Origin: JBBROS01 sp963792675
GTDB lineage: Bacteria > Pseudomonadota > Alphaproteobacteria > Acetobacterales > Acetobacteraceae
Direction: 5' to 3'
Length of the DNA stretch: 64,000 bases
Assembly (NCBI GenBank): GCA_963792675.1
Contig: CAWBWT010000002.1
Location: forward strand, 3,038,001-3,102,000
Shown: positions 17,165 to 25,600 of the stretch, in pieces
How the letters are laid out: each line of letters begins with the position of its first letter
How positions within the stretch are numbered: position 1 is the stretch's first letter
Position numbers and translations under genes: made by a program
Notes under the pieces: model-generated
The model's database searches: none
Seen by the model: the letters and a program-made list of their open reading frames with translations, nothing else
What the model was told of the DNA's origin: nothing

Positions 17165-19628
17165 CTACTCCGCCGCGACCAGGGTGCGGTACTGCTCGAC
17201 GTTGCCGCTGTCCGGCGAGCGCTCCTCCCAAGGGTCGAACTGCGCGAAGGATTGCGCGAACAGGAACCGGTCGTAGAGCGCCCGGCGGTTCGCCGCGTCG
17301 GCCACCACCCGCTCGCGAACCCATTCGATGCCGCGCCGCTCGACCCAAGGCGCCGTCCGCTCCAGGTAGCGGGCATCCTCGCGGTAGAGCTGCAGGAAGG
17401 CACCGCAATACTCCAGCACCTCCTCGGGCGTCTCGACTTTGGCCAAAGGCTCGGTCGCGCGCAGATGGACGCCGGCATTGCCGCCGACACTGAGTTCCCA
17501 ACCGCTCTCGACCGCGACGACGCCGAAATCTTTGCACGTCGCCTCGGCGCAATTGCGCGGGCAGCCGGATACGGCGAGCTTCACCTTGTGCGGATGCCAT
17601 GACCCCCAGGTCATCTTCTCCAGCGCGACGCCCATGCTGGTGCTGTCCTGGGTGCCGAACCGGCACCATTCCGAGCCGACGCAGGTTTTGACCGTGCGCA
17701 GCGCCTTGCCGTAGGCGTGGCCGCTGACCATGCCGGCCGCATTCAGGTCGCGCCACACCGCTGGCAGGTCCTCGCGCTTGACGCCGAGCAGGTCGATGCG
17801 CTGGCCGCCGGTGATCTTCACCGTCGGAATCCCGAACTTGTCCACCACGTCGGCGATGGCGCGCAGCTCCCGGCTGCTGGTCTGGCCGCCCCACATGCGC
17901 GGGATGACGGAATAGGTGCCGTCCTTCTGGATGTTGGCGTGCATGCGCTCGTTGACGAAGCGCGACTGGGCGTCATCCACGTATTCGCCGGGCCAGGCGC
18001 ACAGCAGGTAGTAGTTCAGCGCCGGACGGCAGACGTGGCAGCCATCGGCCTTCACCCAACCCAATCCCTCCATCACCTCGGGAATCGTCTTCAGCCGCCG
18101 CGCCAGGATCTCGGCCCTGACGGTGTCGTGGCCGAGCGCGGTGCACTTGCACAACGGCTTTTCCCCAGCCGGCGCCTTGTAGCCATCGCCGAGCGCCATC
18201 CCGAGCAGGCCCTCGACCAGCGGCGTGCAGCTGCCGCAGGACGAGGACGCCTTGGTGTGGGCGCGCACCGCATCGAGCGTGGTCAGCCCCTTGCCGGCGA
18301 TCGCCGCGGCGATTGTGCCCTTGCAGACGCCGTTGCAGCCGCAGATCTCGGCCGTGTCGGGCAGTGCCGCCAAGGCCGCGTTCGGAGTCAGCCCCGGTGG
18401 CCGCCGTCGCCACGTCCTGTCCGAAGATCAGCGTGTCGCGCAGTTCGCCCAGCGGCTTGGCGTCCTTCAGCAGGCCGAAATACCAGCCGCCGTCGCGCGC
18501 ATCGCCATACAGCACGGCGCCGATCAGCCGGTCGCCTTCCAGCACCAGCCGGCGGTAAACGCCGCGCGCCGGGTCACGGAACACGACCTCCTCGCGGTTC
18601 ACGCCCGGCGCGAAATCACCGGCCGAGAACATGTCGATCCCCGTCACCTTCAGCCGGGTGCCGGTGACACTGCCGGAGTAAGCCGTCTCGGCGACGCCGG
18701 TGACGGCGTCGGCGCAGACCTTGGCCATGTCCCAGATCGGCGCCACGAGTCCGTAGGTCAGGCCGCGATGCTCGACGCACTCGCCCACCGCGAAGATCGA
18801 CGGGTCGCTGGTGCGCATCTGGTCGTCCACCACGATGCCGCGCTTCACCTCGAGTCCGGTCGCAACGCCCAGCTCGGTGTTGGGCCGGATGCCAACCGCC
18901 ATCACGACGAGGTCGGCCGGCAACACGGTCCCGTCCTTCAACTCGACCGCGCTGACCCCCTCCTCGCTGCCGCGCAGCAGTTTGGTGTGGGCGCCGCACA
19001 GCACCGTCATGCCGCGACGCTCGAGGTCGGCCTGCAGCATCGCGCCGGACGCCGGGTCGAGTTGACGCTCCATCAGCGTGTCCATCAAATGTACGATCGT
19101 CACGTCCATCCCGGCCAGCGCGAGGCCGTTGGCGGCCTCGAGCCCCAGCAAGCCGCCGCCGATCACCACTGCCCGGCCGCCGCGCGCGGCCGCCGCGAGC
19201 ATGGTCTCGACATCGGCGACGTCGCGGAACCCGATCACGCCCGGCAAATCGCGGCCGACCAGCGGCAGGATGAACGGGTTGGAGCCGGTGGCGATCAGCA
19301 GCATGTCGTACGGGCGCGTGGTGCCGTGCTCGCCCTGCACCGTCCGCTCCTCGCGGTCCACGTGCCAGACGCGTTCGCCGGTGATGAGCTCGATACCGTT
19401 CTGCTCGTACCATTCGCGCGGGTTGATGACGATCTCATCGAACGTCTTTTCCCGCGCGAGCACCGGGCTCAGCATGATGCGGTTGTAGTTCGGGTGCGGC
19501 TCGGCGCCGAACACGGTGATGCTGAACCGGTGCGGGGTGCGGGCGAGGATCTCCTCCACCGTCCGCATCCCGGCCATGCCGTTGCCGACCACGACGAGGC
19601 GGAGGCGCGCCGGAACCATCATGTTCAT
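17165..19628 (-). CDS. nirB: Nitrite reductase (NADH) large subunit, frame broken by one base
   Basis: NirB reduces nitrite to ammonium with NADH. Residues 1 to about 400 (from MNMMVPARLRLVVVGNGMAG) form the FAD/NADH domain. The rest has a BFD 2Fe-2S domain (CGCNGVCKG, SSCGSCTPLVEG), a ferredoxin-like domain and the sirohaem/4Fe-4S motif (CVGSEWCRFG, SGCPRNCAEATCKDFG). The two parts lie in different frames that switch within about 18380-18400. Removing one base from the CCCC run at 18392-18395 (plus strand) restores a continuous 820-residue protein of normal length. No residue looks decayed, so a sequence error is more likely than a pseudogene. The start ATG overlaps the stop of a 25-codon leader ORF. 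Confidence 0.9.
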
Positions 19629-19702
19629 GGCGCAACCCCCGCACCGACGAAAGCGGGGCGCAGCCGCTGGGCGGCCGCCGGTTTACCGATTGGTTGGATC
19701 AT
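19625..19702 (-). CDS. Short ORF (25 codons) coupled to nirB, possible leader peptide
   Basis: ATG at 19702, preceded by GGAGCGTGAGAC, opens a frame of 25 codons (starting MIQPIGKPAAAQRL) whose TGA overlaps the nirB ATG in an ATGA arrangement. Spacing, ribosome binding site and overlap are those of a translated gene. The peptide has no recognisable similarity. It could couple nirB translation to a leader signal, or be chance. Confidence 0.35.
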   Translation of the reverse strand: MIQPIGKPAAAQRLRPAFVGAGVAP

Positions 19703-19941
19703 GTCTCACGCTCCGCGCCGCACCGGCCTAGCCGGCTTGTCGCTGGCCGGCCCACATTGGCCGCCCGGTCTCATTACGGCGCGCCGAGCGCACCTCTGGA
19801 CGCCATGGCCGTCGTTGGCACGCATGGCATGCCGTCCGGGAGCGCCGGACTGCGGATTGCACTCTAGCGGCCGAGTAAACGGTGAGCCAGGCGACAAAGC
19901 AGGCCGCATGCAACAATTTGCATCGCCCAAACGCCAAATGC
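19703..19941 (-). promoter_or_regulatory. Nitrate operon leader and promoter region
   Basis: About 240 bases between nasS and nirB without a gene. It contains a perfect 6-bp hairpin GTCCGG/CCGGAC with a 5-base loop (19834-19850) and further GC-rich dyads (for example CCGGC-CTA-GCCGG near 19727-19739). NasT proteins of this family bind dual hairpins in such leaders and prevent termination, and nasT lies just upstream, so this is the expected target. I could not define a clear terminator with a U run or hexaloops of the ANTAR consensus. Confidence 0.4.
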
Positions 19942-21021
19942 CTAAGATTGAGGCGCGCTGCCGTCGATTGAAGCAGGCAACGGCGGAAGCGAAGCCAGCA
20001 GTCGAGCCGGATCTGCTTCAAGACCGAGCGACTTCGCCGCCTCGGCGTAGATGTCGGGACGATAGGCGGAGATGGCGACCGAGACGGCATCTGCCGGCAT
20101 CGTCCGCCAACGGCCCATCTCCCGCGCAAACCAAGCCGCATGCGCCTGGAACGGAACGCCGGCGCCGAAGGCGGCAAACACGGAGCGGTCGACCGCGCCG
20201 CTCGCGCCGCCGGGGAGCGAGGCGGCGATCAACGGCGCCGGCACGCCGACCCATTCCGGCCGCGCCAGCAGCTCGGCCAGGGCGGCGGACCGCTCCGGCT
20301 GGTCGCAAGCCTGCCCGGCGCGGAGCACGGCGCGCACGACGGCCAACGCCGCAGCCGGGTTGGCCGCCGCCCATCCAGCATGCAAGGCGAGGCATTTTTC
20401 AGGGTGGTTGGGCCAGACCGCCGAGGTGACCGCGACACTTCGCCCCGCCCCGGCCGCGTCTGCCACCGCCCCCCAAGGCGCCCCGGCGCAGAACCCGTCG
20501 ATCCGGCCTGCCGCCAACGCGTCGACCATGTCGGCCGGCGGCACCACTGTGAAGGTAACCTCCGTCAGCGGATCGATGCCGCCCGCCACCAGGAACCGGC
20601 GCAGCAGCAGGTCGTGGGTGGAGAAGGCGTGCACCACGGCCAGGTTCAGGCGCCGCGGCATGGCCCGGCGCAAGGCCAAAGCGGTGTCCTGCAGGGATCC
20701 GGGCGTGCTCGATGCGACCAGCTCGGCCAGGGGCCGGGCCAGCGTGATGGCGTTGCCGTTCAGGCTGAGGCCGGCCGGGACGAGCAGCGGCGTCGGCGGC
20801 CCACGCAGGCCGAGCACCATCGCGATGGCCAGCGGCGGCAGCATCACCGCCCCGTCGAGCAGGCCCCAGGCGAGCTTGTCGGCCACGTTGGCCCAGGAGG
20901 GCTCGACGAGCAGCTCGACCTCGAGGCCCTCGTTGCCGAACAGCCCCGTCGCCTGCGCCAGCACGAGCGGCGCCGCGTCCGCCAGCCGCACCATGCCGAG
21001 CCGAACCCGCTCACCCGCCAT
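19942..21021 (-). CDS. nasS: Nitrate sensor NasS (NrtA/CmpA-like binding protein)
   Basis: A 359-residue protein similar to the nitrate-binding component of ABC transporters but without a signal peptide (starts MAGERVRLGMVRLADAAPLVLAQ), the mark of the cytoplasmic sensor NasS. Family blocks are GLEVELLVEPSWANVADKL, LDGAVMLPPLAIAM, FSTHDLLLRRFLVAGG and IDGFCAGAPWGAVA. In the known system NasS holds the antiterminator NasT when nitrate is absent. The ATG at 21021 overlaps nasT by 11 bases. It could alternatively be a transporter subunit, but the adjacency to nasT argues for NasS. Confidence 0.87.
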   Translation of the reverse strand: MAGERVRLGMVRLADAAPLVLAQATGLFGNEGLEVELLVEPSWANVADKLAWGLLDGAVMLPPLAIAMVLGLRGPPTPLLVPAGLSLNGNAITLARPLAELVASSTPGSLQDTALALRRAMPRRLNLAVVHAFSTHDLLLRRFLVAGGIDPLTEVTFTVVPPADMVDALAAGRIDGFCAGAPWGAVADAAGAGRSVAVTSAVWPNHPEKCLALHAGWAAANPAAALAVVRAVLRAGQACDQPERSAALAELLARPEWVGVPAPLIAASLPGGASGAVDRSVFAAFGAGVPFQAHAAWFAREMGRWRTMPADAVSVAISAYRPDIYAEAAKSLGLEADPARLLASLPPLPASIDGSAPQS

Positions 21022-21580
21022 CGGACCCTCCCAGCACGTCGGCGGCGATGTCGGCAATGCGCCGCCCGCGATCCATCGCCTGCCGCTGCATCCAGCGGTA
21101 GGCCTCGGGCTCGCTGATACGGCGGGTGCGCATCAGGGCCGACTTCGCTCGGTCGATAACGGCCCGCTCCTGCAGCCCCTGCTCGGCCCGGCGCAGCTCC
21201 GCCTCGATCTGGCTGAAGCGGCGGAACATGGCGATCGCTGCTTGAATGATCGGCTTGATGTCCGGAAGGCTCGTGCCGACGACATTGTATGAGCTGACCC
21301 CGGCCTCGATCGCCGCCTCCATGAAAGCCGGGTCGTCGCGGTCGACGAACATCACAATCGGACGCGGGTCGTGCCGCGTAACGTGGCGGACGTCGTCCAG
21401 CGTGTCCCGGTCGGGGCGCTGCATGTCGACGATCACGACGTCGGGGGCGAGCCGGGTGGCGGCGTCCAGCAGCGGTTCCCCCGCGTCCGGGCGAAGCAGC
21501 GCGGTGGCGCCGGCGTCGCGCAGGGCTGTTTCGACGGCCCGCGCCCGATCCGGGTCGGCGTCGGCCAGGAGCACGCGCAA
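21011..21580 (-). CDS. nasT: ANTAR-domain response regulator NasT
   Basis: A 189-residue protein with a receiver-like domain (LRVLLADADPDRARAVETAL, DVVIVDMQRPDRDTLDDV) and a C-terminal ANTAR RNA-binding domain (IDRAKSALMRTRRISEPEAY, WMQRQAMDRGRRIADIA). NasT acts as a transcription antiterminator on nitrate operon leaders. The start is probably TTG at 21580, which has GGACGGAG upstream. No ATG gives a sensible N-terminus. Order nasT-nasS-leader-nirB-nirD-nasA fits a self-contained regulatory unit. Confidence 0.88.
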   Translation of the reverse strand: MRVLLADADPDRARAVETALRDAGATALLRPDAGEPLLDAATRLAPDVVIVDMQRPDRDTLDDVRHVTRHDPRPIVMFVDRDDPAFMEAAIEAGVSSYNVVGTSLPDIKPIIQAAIAMFRRFSQIEAELRRAEQGLQERAVIDRAKSALMRTRRISEPEAYRWMQRQAMDRGRRIADIAADVLGGSDGG

Positions 21581-21656
21581 AAACGCTCCGTCCGATAAAG
21601 TTGCGTTGAGCGTTCTGCAACGCCTGTGCCAGCGCGTCCAGATCCACTGGCAGACC

Positions 21657-21684
21657 CTTGAACGCGGCGTTCGGTGCGCTATTT
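21657..21684 (+). promoter_or_regulatory. Candidate sigma-32 (RpoH) promoter for the second hsp20
   Basis: CTTGAA at 21657-21662, then 16 bases, then CTATTT at 21679-21684. This resembles the alphaproteobacterial RpoH consensus (CTTG, 17-18 bases, CYTATNTNNG). It is followed by a leader of roughly 95 bases before the hsp20 ATG. rpoH itself is at 45.2 kb. Confidence 0.5.
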
Positions 21685-21763
21685 TTAGTTGCGTTCGCGG
21701 TGCCCATCGGGGCCGCGGCGAAGACCACCCGGGGCTGGCTCGCATGGGCAGCTCCACGATCAG

Positions 21764-21782
21764 ACCTTGCTTCACCGGAGGT
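21764..21782 (+). promoter_or_regulatory. ROSE-like thermometer hairpin on the hsp20 ribosome binding site
   Basis: ACCTTGC (21764-21770) can pair with GGAGGT (21777-21782), leaving G69 bulged and a six-base loop TTCACC. The Shine-Dalgarno sequence GGAGG is thus fully sequestered 6 bases before the ATG. A bulged G in a TTGC(T) strand opposite the Shine-Dalgarno is the hallmark of ROSE thermometers known from rhizobial small heat shock genes. Confidence 0.6.
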
Positions 21783-21787
21783 TTTAC

Positions 21788-22264
21788 ATGATGTACGACT
21801 TGACCCCTTTGTTCCGTACCGCCATCGGCTTCGACCGCCTCGCGCGGTTGGTCGACACCGCCCAGTCCGCGCCTGCGGCCTCCTCCTACCCGCCCTACAA
21901 CATCGAGAAGACGGGTGAAGACAGCTACCGGCTGACGATGGCCGTGGCCGGCTTCAGCCCCGACGACATCGAGATGGTCGTGCGTGACAACACGCTCGTC
22001 ATCACCGGGCGGGCCCAGGCCGAGGAGCAGCAGGGCGAGATCCTGTATCGCGGCATTGCCGGCCGTCCGTTCGAGCGTCGCTTCGTGCTCGCCGACCATA
22101 TCCAGGTCGATGGCGCGGACCTGCAGAACGGCCTGCTTCATGTCGGCCTGAAGCGGATCGTCCCCGAGGCACTGAAACCGCGCCGGATCGCCATCGGCAC
22201 CAACGGCGCGACCGCCCGTCCGGTGCTGGCGAACGACGCCGAGGTGTCCAGCAAGGCCGCGTAA
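21788..22264 (+). CDS. Small heat shock protein, Hsp20/alpha-crystallin family (second copy)
   Basis: A 158-residue protein (MMYDLTPLFRTAIGFDRLAR) with an alpha-crystallin domain at about residues 35-135. Blocks are YPPYNIEKTG, LTMAVAGFSPDDIEM, NTLVITGR and LLHVGLKR. It is the paralogue of the protein at 715-1197. It is served by a candidate RpoH promoter and a thermometer-like hairpin, and ends in a strong terminator, so it is a monocistronic heat-shock gene. The ATG at 21791 is an equally possible start. Confidence 0.95.
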   Translation: MMYDLTPLFRTAIGFDRLARLVDTAQSAPAASSYPPYNIEKTGEDSYRLTMAVAGFSPDDIEMVVRDNTLVITGRAQAEEQQGEILYRGIAGRPFERRFVLADHIQVDGADLQNGLLHVGLKRIVPEALKPRRIAIGTNGATARPVLANDAEVSSKAA

Positions 22265-22287
22265 CTCCGCAGCCTAGCGAGAACGGA

Positions 22288-22315
22288 GGGGCCGGAGCGA
22301 TCCGGCCCCTTTTTT
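22288..22315 (+). terminator. Rho-independent terminator after hsp20
   Basis: A perfect 9-bp stem GGGGCCGGA/TCCGGCCCC with loop GCGA is followed by six T. It sits 23 bases after the hsp20 stop and just before the convergent DUF1192 gene. Confidence 0.95.
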
Positions 22316-22337
22316 ATGTTCGGGTCCCGCTTAGCGC

Positions 22338-22529
22338 TCAGCCGGGCGTGCGGAAAAAGCCGTGCGCCGCATCGAGCGTGGCCCGTTTGCGAAGGATTTC
22401 CGCTTCGGCGCGCTCGATCTCGGCTCGCAGACGGGCGATGTAGCTTTGCAATTCGTCGATCCCGAGCCGGTCGAGCGGGGGCGTTGCCACCAGTTGCGGC
22501 ACCGGCCGCGGCCCTTCGTCGTCGTGCAT
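22338..22529 (-). CDS. DUF1192 family protein
   Basis: A 63-residue protein (MHDDEGPRPVPQL) whose core LDRLGIDELQSYIARLRAEI leads into a coiled coil (RAEIERAEAEILRKRATLD). This is the DUF1192 pattern of short alphaproteobacterial proteins. No function is known. It lies between the hsp20 terminator and trcR, which it faces in divergent orientation. Confidence 0.82.
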   Translation of the reverse strand: MHDDEGPRPVPQLVATPPLDRLGIDELQSYIARLRAEIERAEAEILRKRATLDAAHGFFRTPG

Positions 22530-22685
22530 CGTCCTGTGCTCCGAAAGAGTGGCTGCCCCGCATCATCGCGGTTGACGAACCCTTGACCCGTTCGAGCCGC
22601 CGGGTCCATATCCGACCAATCCATTACAGCTTGAAGCGCTTCGCCAGGCCGCTCTCCCGACCCGCGGAGCCAGGACAGGAAACCC

Positions 22686-23264
22686 ATGGCCCTACCGTTG
22701 ATGCCGAAAGCCACCGCCGTCTGGCTGATCGAGAAAACTGCGCTGACGTTCACGCAGATCGCCGATTTCTGCGGCATGCATCCGCTGGAGGTGCAGGCGA
22801 TTGCCGATGGCGAGGTTGCGCAGGGTATCGTCGGCTATGACCCGGTCGCCAACGTCCAGGTCACCGCCGAGGAGATCAAGCGCTGCGAGGCGGACCCGAA
22901 CGGCCGGCTGAAGCTCATTCCCCCGTCCAACCCGGTGAACAAGCGCGGCAAGGGCGCGCGCTACACGCCGGTCGCCAAGCGCAACGACCGCCCCGACGCC
23001 ATCGCCTTCGTGCTGCGCAACTTCCCGCAGCTGAGCGAGGCGCAGGTGATCAAGCTGCTGGGCACCACCAAGGACACCATCGCCAAGGTGCGCGACCGCA
23101 CGCATTGGAACAGCGCCAACATCAAGCCGCGCGATCCGGTGATCCTGGGGCTGTGCAGCCAATCGGACCTGAACGCGATGGTGCAGGCCGCCAACGACCG
23201 GTTGGTTCGCGAGGGTCACGCGGTGCCGGTGCCGCCGCCGCCCGAGACCGAAGAGGCGGCCTGA
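22686..23264 (+). CDS. trcR: Cell cycle transcriptional regulator TrcR (DUF1013)
   Basis: A 192-residue protein matching the DUF1013 family, named TrcR after work in Caulobacter. It starts MALPLMPKATAVWLIEKTAL and has TFTQIADFCGMHPLEVQAIA (a helix-turn-helix-like region), IVGYDPVANVQVTAEEI and a second part RPDAIAFVLRNFPQLSEAQV ending in WNSANIKPRDPVILGLCSQ. The family is nearly universal in alphaproteobacteria and linked to cell-cycle transcription. The ATG at 22686 has AGGA upstream. A long hairpin follows the stop. Confidence 0.9.
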   Translation: MALPLMPKATAVWLIEKTALTFTQIADFCGMHPLEVQAIADGEVAQGIVGYDPVANVQVTAEEIKRCEADPNGRLKLIPPSNPVNKRGKGARYTPVAKRNDRPDAIAFVLRNFPQLSEAQVIKLLGTTKDTIAKVRDRTHWNSANIKPRDPVILGLCSQSDLNAMVQAANDRLVREGHAVPVPPPPETEEAA

Positions 23265-23282
23265 TACCGCCTCACACCGCCT

Positions 23283-23326
23283 AGCCCGGCGACGGGAGGT
23301 GGGCCGGTCCCACCTGCCGCCGGGCT
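23283..23326. terminator. Two-part hairpin between trcR and the convergent YdcH gene
   Basis: The outer stem AGCCCGGCG/CGCCGGGCT (9 bp) encloses an inner stem AGGTGGG/CCCACCT (7 bp, loop CCGGT). There is no U run on either side. Its position between two convergent genes suggests a bidirectional transcript end or an mRNA 3' stabiliser. Confidence 0.55.
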
Positions 23327-23342
23327 CTGAGCGATCGGCGCG

Positions 23343-23510
23343 TCAGCCGTTCTGCAGGCGCTCCATTTCATCCTTGAGACGCAGCTTCTCGAGCTTCATC
23401 CGCGAGAGTTCCTGCGCATCGGGTTGGGGCCGCCGATCTTCCGCGTTGATGCGATCTTCCAACGTGGCGTGACGGCCCTTCAGGCTATCGATGCGCGCTT
23501 GCAGGCTCAT
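23343..23510 (-). CDS. YdcH family protein (DUF465), first copy
   Basis: A 55-residue, highly charged helical protein (MSLQARIDSLKGRHATLED, then MKLEKLRLKDEMERLQ) typical of DUF465/YdcH. The ATG at 23510 has a perfect AGGAGG ribosome binding site. Function is unknown. A second family member is divergently transcribed 150 bp away. Confidence 0.85.
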   Translation of the reverse strand: MSLQARIDSLKGRHATLEDRINAEDRRPQPDAQELSRMKLEKLRLKDEMERLQNG

Positions 23511-23659
23511 GGAACCTCCTTTTGAGGATCGGGGCATGTGCACAGCCGCACGGCGACCGTGCATGGGAACGATACCCCGGGATAAACCAGCAACGCCAAC
23601 GCAATTCGTGGCGAGGGCGGCGGGTGACGTTCGCCGCCGCCGCATGGTAAACACCTGCC

Positions 23660-23860
23660 ATGTTGACCGACCGCGATTTACTGCTGCGCCAGCTTCATGA
23701 ACTCCGCAGCGAGCATCGTGATCTCGATACTGTGATCGCGCGACTGGCCGAAGCCGGTACCGATCAGCTGCACATGCAGCGTCTCAAGAAGCGCAAGTTG
23801 TTGCTTAAAGACGAAATCTCGTGGCTTGAGAGCCGTTTGATCCCGGACAACATCGCTTGA
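23660..23860 (+). CDS. YdcH family protein (DUF465), second copy
   Basis: A 66-residue coiled-coil protein (MLTDRDLLLRQLHELRSEHR, MQRLKKRKLLLKDEISWLES), the second DUF465 member in this locus. Its TGA overlaps the TTG start of purE (TTGA), so it is translationally coupled to purine synthesis. No function is known. Confidence 0.85.
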   Translation: MLTDRDLLLRQLHELRSEHRDLDTVIARLAEAGTDQLHMQRLKKRKLLLKDEISWLESRLIPDNIA

Positions 23861-24369
23861 GCGGATCGCCACCGCTGGTCGGCATCATCATGGGCAGCCA
23901 GTCGGACTGGCCGACGCTGCAGCACACCGCCGAGACGCTCGCCCGGTTGGACGTGCCGCACGAGTGCCGGGTCGTGTCGGCGCACCGCACGCCGGATCGC
24001 CTGGCGGACTATGCCAAGTCGGCGCGCAGCCGCGGCCTACGGGTGATCGTCGCCGGCGCGGGCGGCGCGGCCCACCTGCCCGGCATGTGCGCCGCCTGGA
24101 CTGCGTTGCCAGTGCTGGGCGTCCCGGTCGAAAGCCACGCCATGCGCGGGCAGGACAGCCTGCTCAGCATCGTGCAGATGCCGGCGGGCATCCCGGTCGG
24201 CACCTTGGCGATCGGCCGGGCCGGCGCCGTCAACGCCGGACTGCTCGCGGCCGCAATCCTGGCCGGCACCGACCTTGCGCTCGCCGAGCGACTCGACGCG
24301 TTCCGCGCAGCGCAGACCGCGGCCGTGCCGGAGGTCCCCGTCCATCCTGAGTCCCCCGCCGTCTCGTGA
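23857..24369 (+). CDS. purE: N5-carboxyaminoimidazole ribonucleotide mutase
   Basis: A 170-residue class I PurE that converts N5-CAIR to CAIR in purine synthesis. The signature GIIMGSQSDWPTLQHTAE is followed by SAHRTPDRLADYAK, GAGGAAHLPGMCAAWTALPV and GVPVESHAMRGQDSLLSIVQ. The start is TTG at 23857. The stop overlaps the purK GTG (GTGA), giving the usual purEK pair. Confidence 0.95.
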   Translation: MSGSPPLVGIIMGSQSDWPTLQHTAETLARLDVPHECRVVSAHRTPDRLADYAKSARSRGLRVIVAGAGGAAHLPGMCAAWTALPVLGVPVESHAMRGQDSLLSIVQMPAGIPVGTLAIGRAGAVNAGLLAAAILAGTDLALAERLDAFRAAQTAAVPEVPVHPESPAVS

Positions 24370-25512
24370 GCGGACGCGCGGACGCCGGCCTTCCTCCCAA
24401 CGCCACCATCGGCATCATCGGCGGCGGCCAGCTCGGCCGCATGTCGGCCATGGCCGCCGCCCGGCTCGGGTATCGCTGCCACATTCTCAGCCCGGAACCC
24501 GACAGCCCGGCGGCGCAGGTTTCGGCGGCCAGCACGATCGCCGACTACGAAGACCCGGAGGCCCTGCGCCGGTTCGCCGGCGCGGTGGACGTGATCACGT
24601 TCGAGTTCGAGAACGTCAGCGCGGCGGGGCTCGACCTGCTGGCCTCGCTGCGTCCGGTCCGCCCGTCGCCGGGCGTCTTGCGCATCAGCCAGGACCGGGT
24701 GACCGAGAAGTCGTTCCTGCGCGACGCCGGCGTGCCGACGGCGCCCTGGCGAGAGGTCGCGGACCGCGACGGGCTGCAGGCCGCGGTGGACGCGCTGCGG
24801 CTGCCTTCCGTGCTGAAAACCACCCGCGGCGGCTATGACGGCAAGGGCCAGGCCGTGCTGCGGGACGCCGGCGACGTCGAAACTGCCTGGGCCGAGCTGG
24901 GCGGCCGTCCGCTCGTGCTCGAGGGGTTCGTCGACTACGCGTGCGAGATCAGCGTCGTGGTTGCGCGCGGCGACGATGGCGGCGGCTCGCTGTTCGACGC
25001 GGTCGAGAACCGGCATCGCGACGGCATCCTCGACCTGACGCTGGCGCCGGCGCGGGTGGCGCCGAGCACCGCGGCCGAAGCGGCGCGGGTGGCCTGGCGA
25101 GTGGCGGAAAACCTCGGCCTGGTCGGGGTGCTCGCGGTCGAGATGTTCGTCGACCGGCGGCGGCCGCGTGCTGGTGAACGAGATCGCGCCGCGCCCGCAC
25201 AACTCCGGCCATTGGACCATCGAGGCGTGCCCGGCCAGCCAGTTCGAGCTGCATATCCGTGCCGTTGCCGGCCTGCCGCTGCCGCCGGGGTTGCGGCATG
25301 CCGATGCTGTCATGAAGAACCTGGTCGGCCCCGAGGAGACTGCGCTATGGCCGGCGATTGTCGCGACGCCCGGCCTGATCCCGCACCTCTACGGCAAGGC
25401 CGAGGCCAGGCCGGGCCGCAAGATGGGTCATGTCACCCGGTTGTTCCCGCGCGACACGCTGCCGGACGACGCGACGGTGATGGCAGCGCTCGGCTGCGCG
25501 GCGCCGCGCTGA
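24366..25512 (+). CDS. purK: N5-carboxyaminoimidazole ribonucleotide synthase, frame broken by one base
   Basis: An ATP-grasp enzyme making N5-CAIR from AIR, bicarbonate and ATP for PurE. The first part has GIIGGGQLGRMSAMAAARLG, TFEFENVSAAGLDLL and KTTRGGYDGKGQAVL. After VAVEMFVD the frame changes, and the expected GGGRVLVNEIAPRPHNSGHW continues in another frame. Deleting one C of CC at 25154-25155 gives an uninterrupted 381-residue protein of normal size ending MAALGCAAPR. A sequence error is the likely cause. Confidence 0.9.
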
Positions 25513-25600
25513 GCGGCCGCAACTTGCGATGGTCCGGCGCGGGTGCGATTGTCCGCCCAACATCGAACGCCCCGGCCGGGGGCAAGCGCAAGAGGATCGC

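Noticed and set aside
18380..18400. Programmed frameshifting in nirB
   Set aside because: No slippery heptamer with a downstream structure is evident, the same +C pattern occurs in unrelated genes, and NirB is not known to use recoding.
14092..20429. Very long plus-strand open frames opposite nasA and nirB (up to 784 codons)
   Set aside because: They are antisense to strongly conserved genes, rich in Arg/Gly/Ala/His, lack known domains and arise from GC-rich codon usage.
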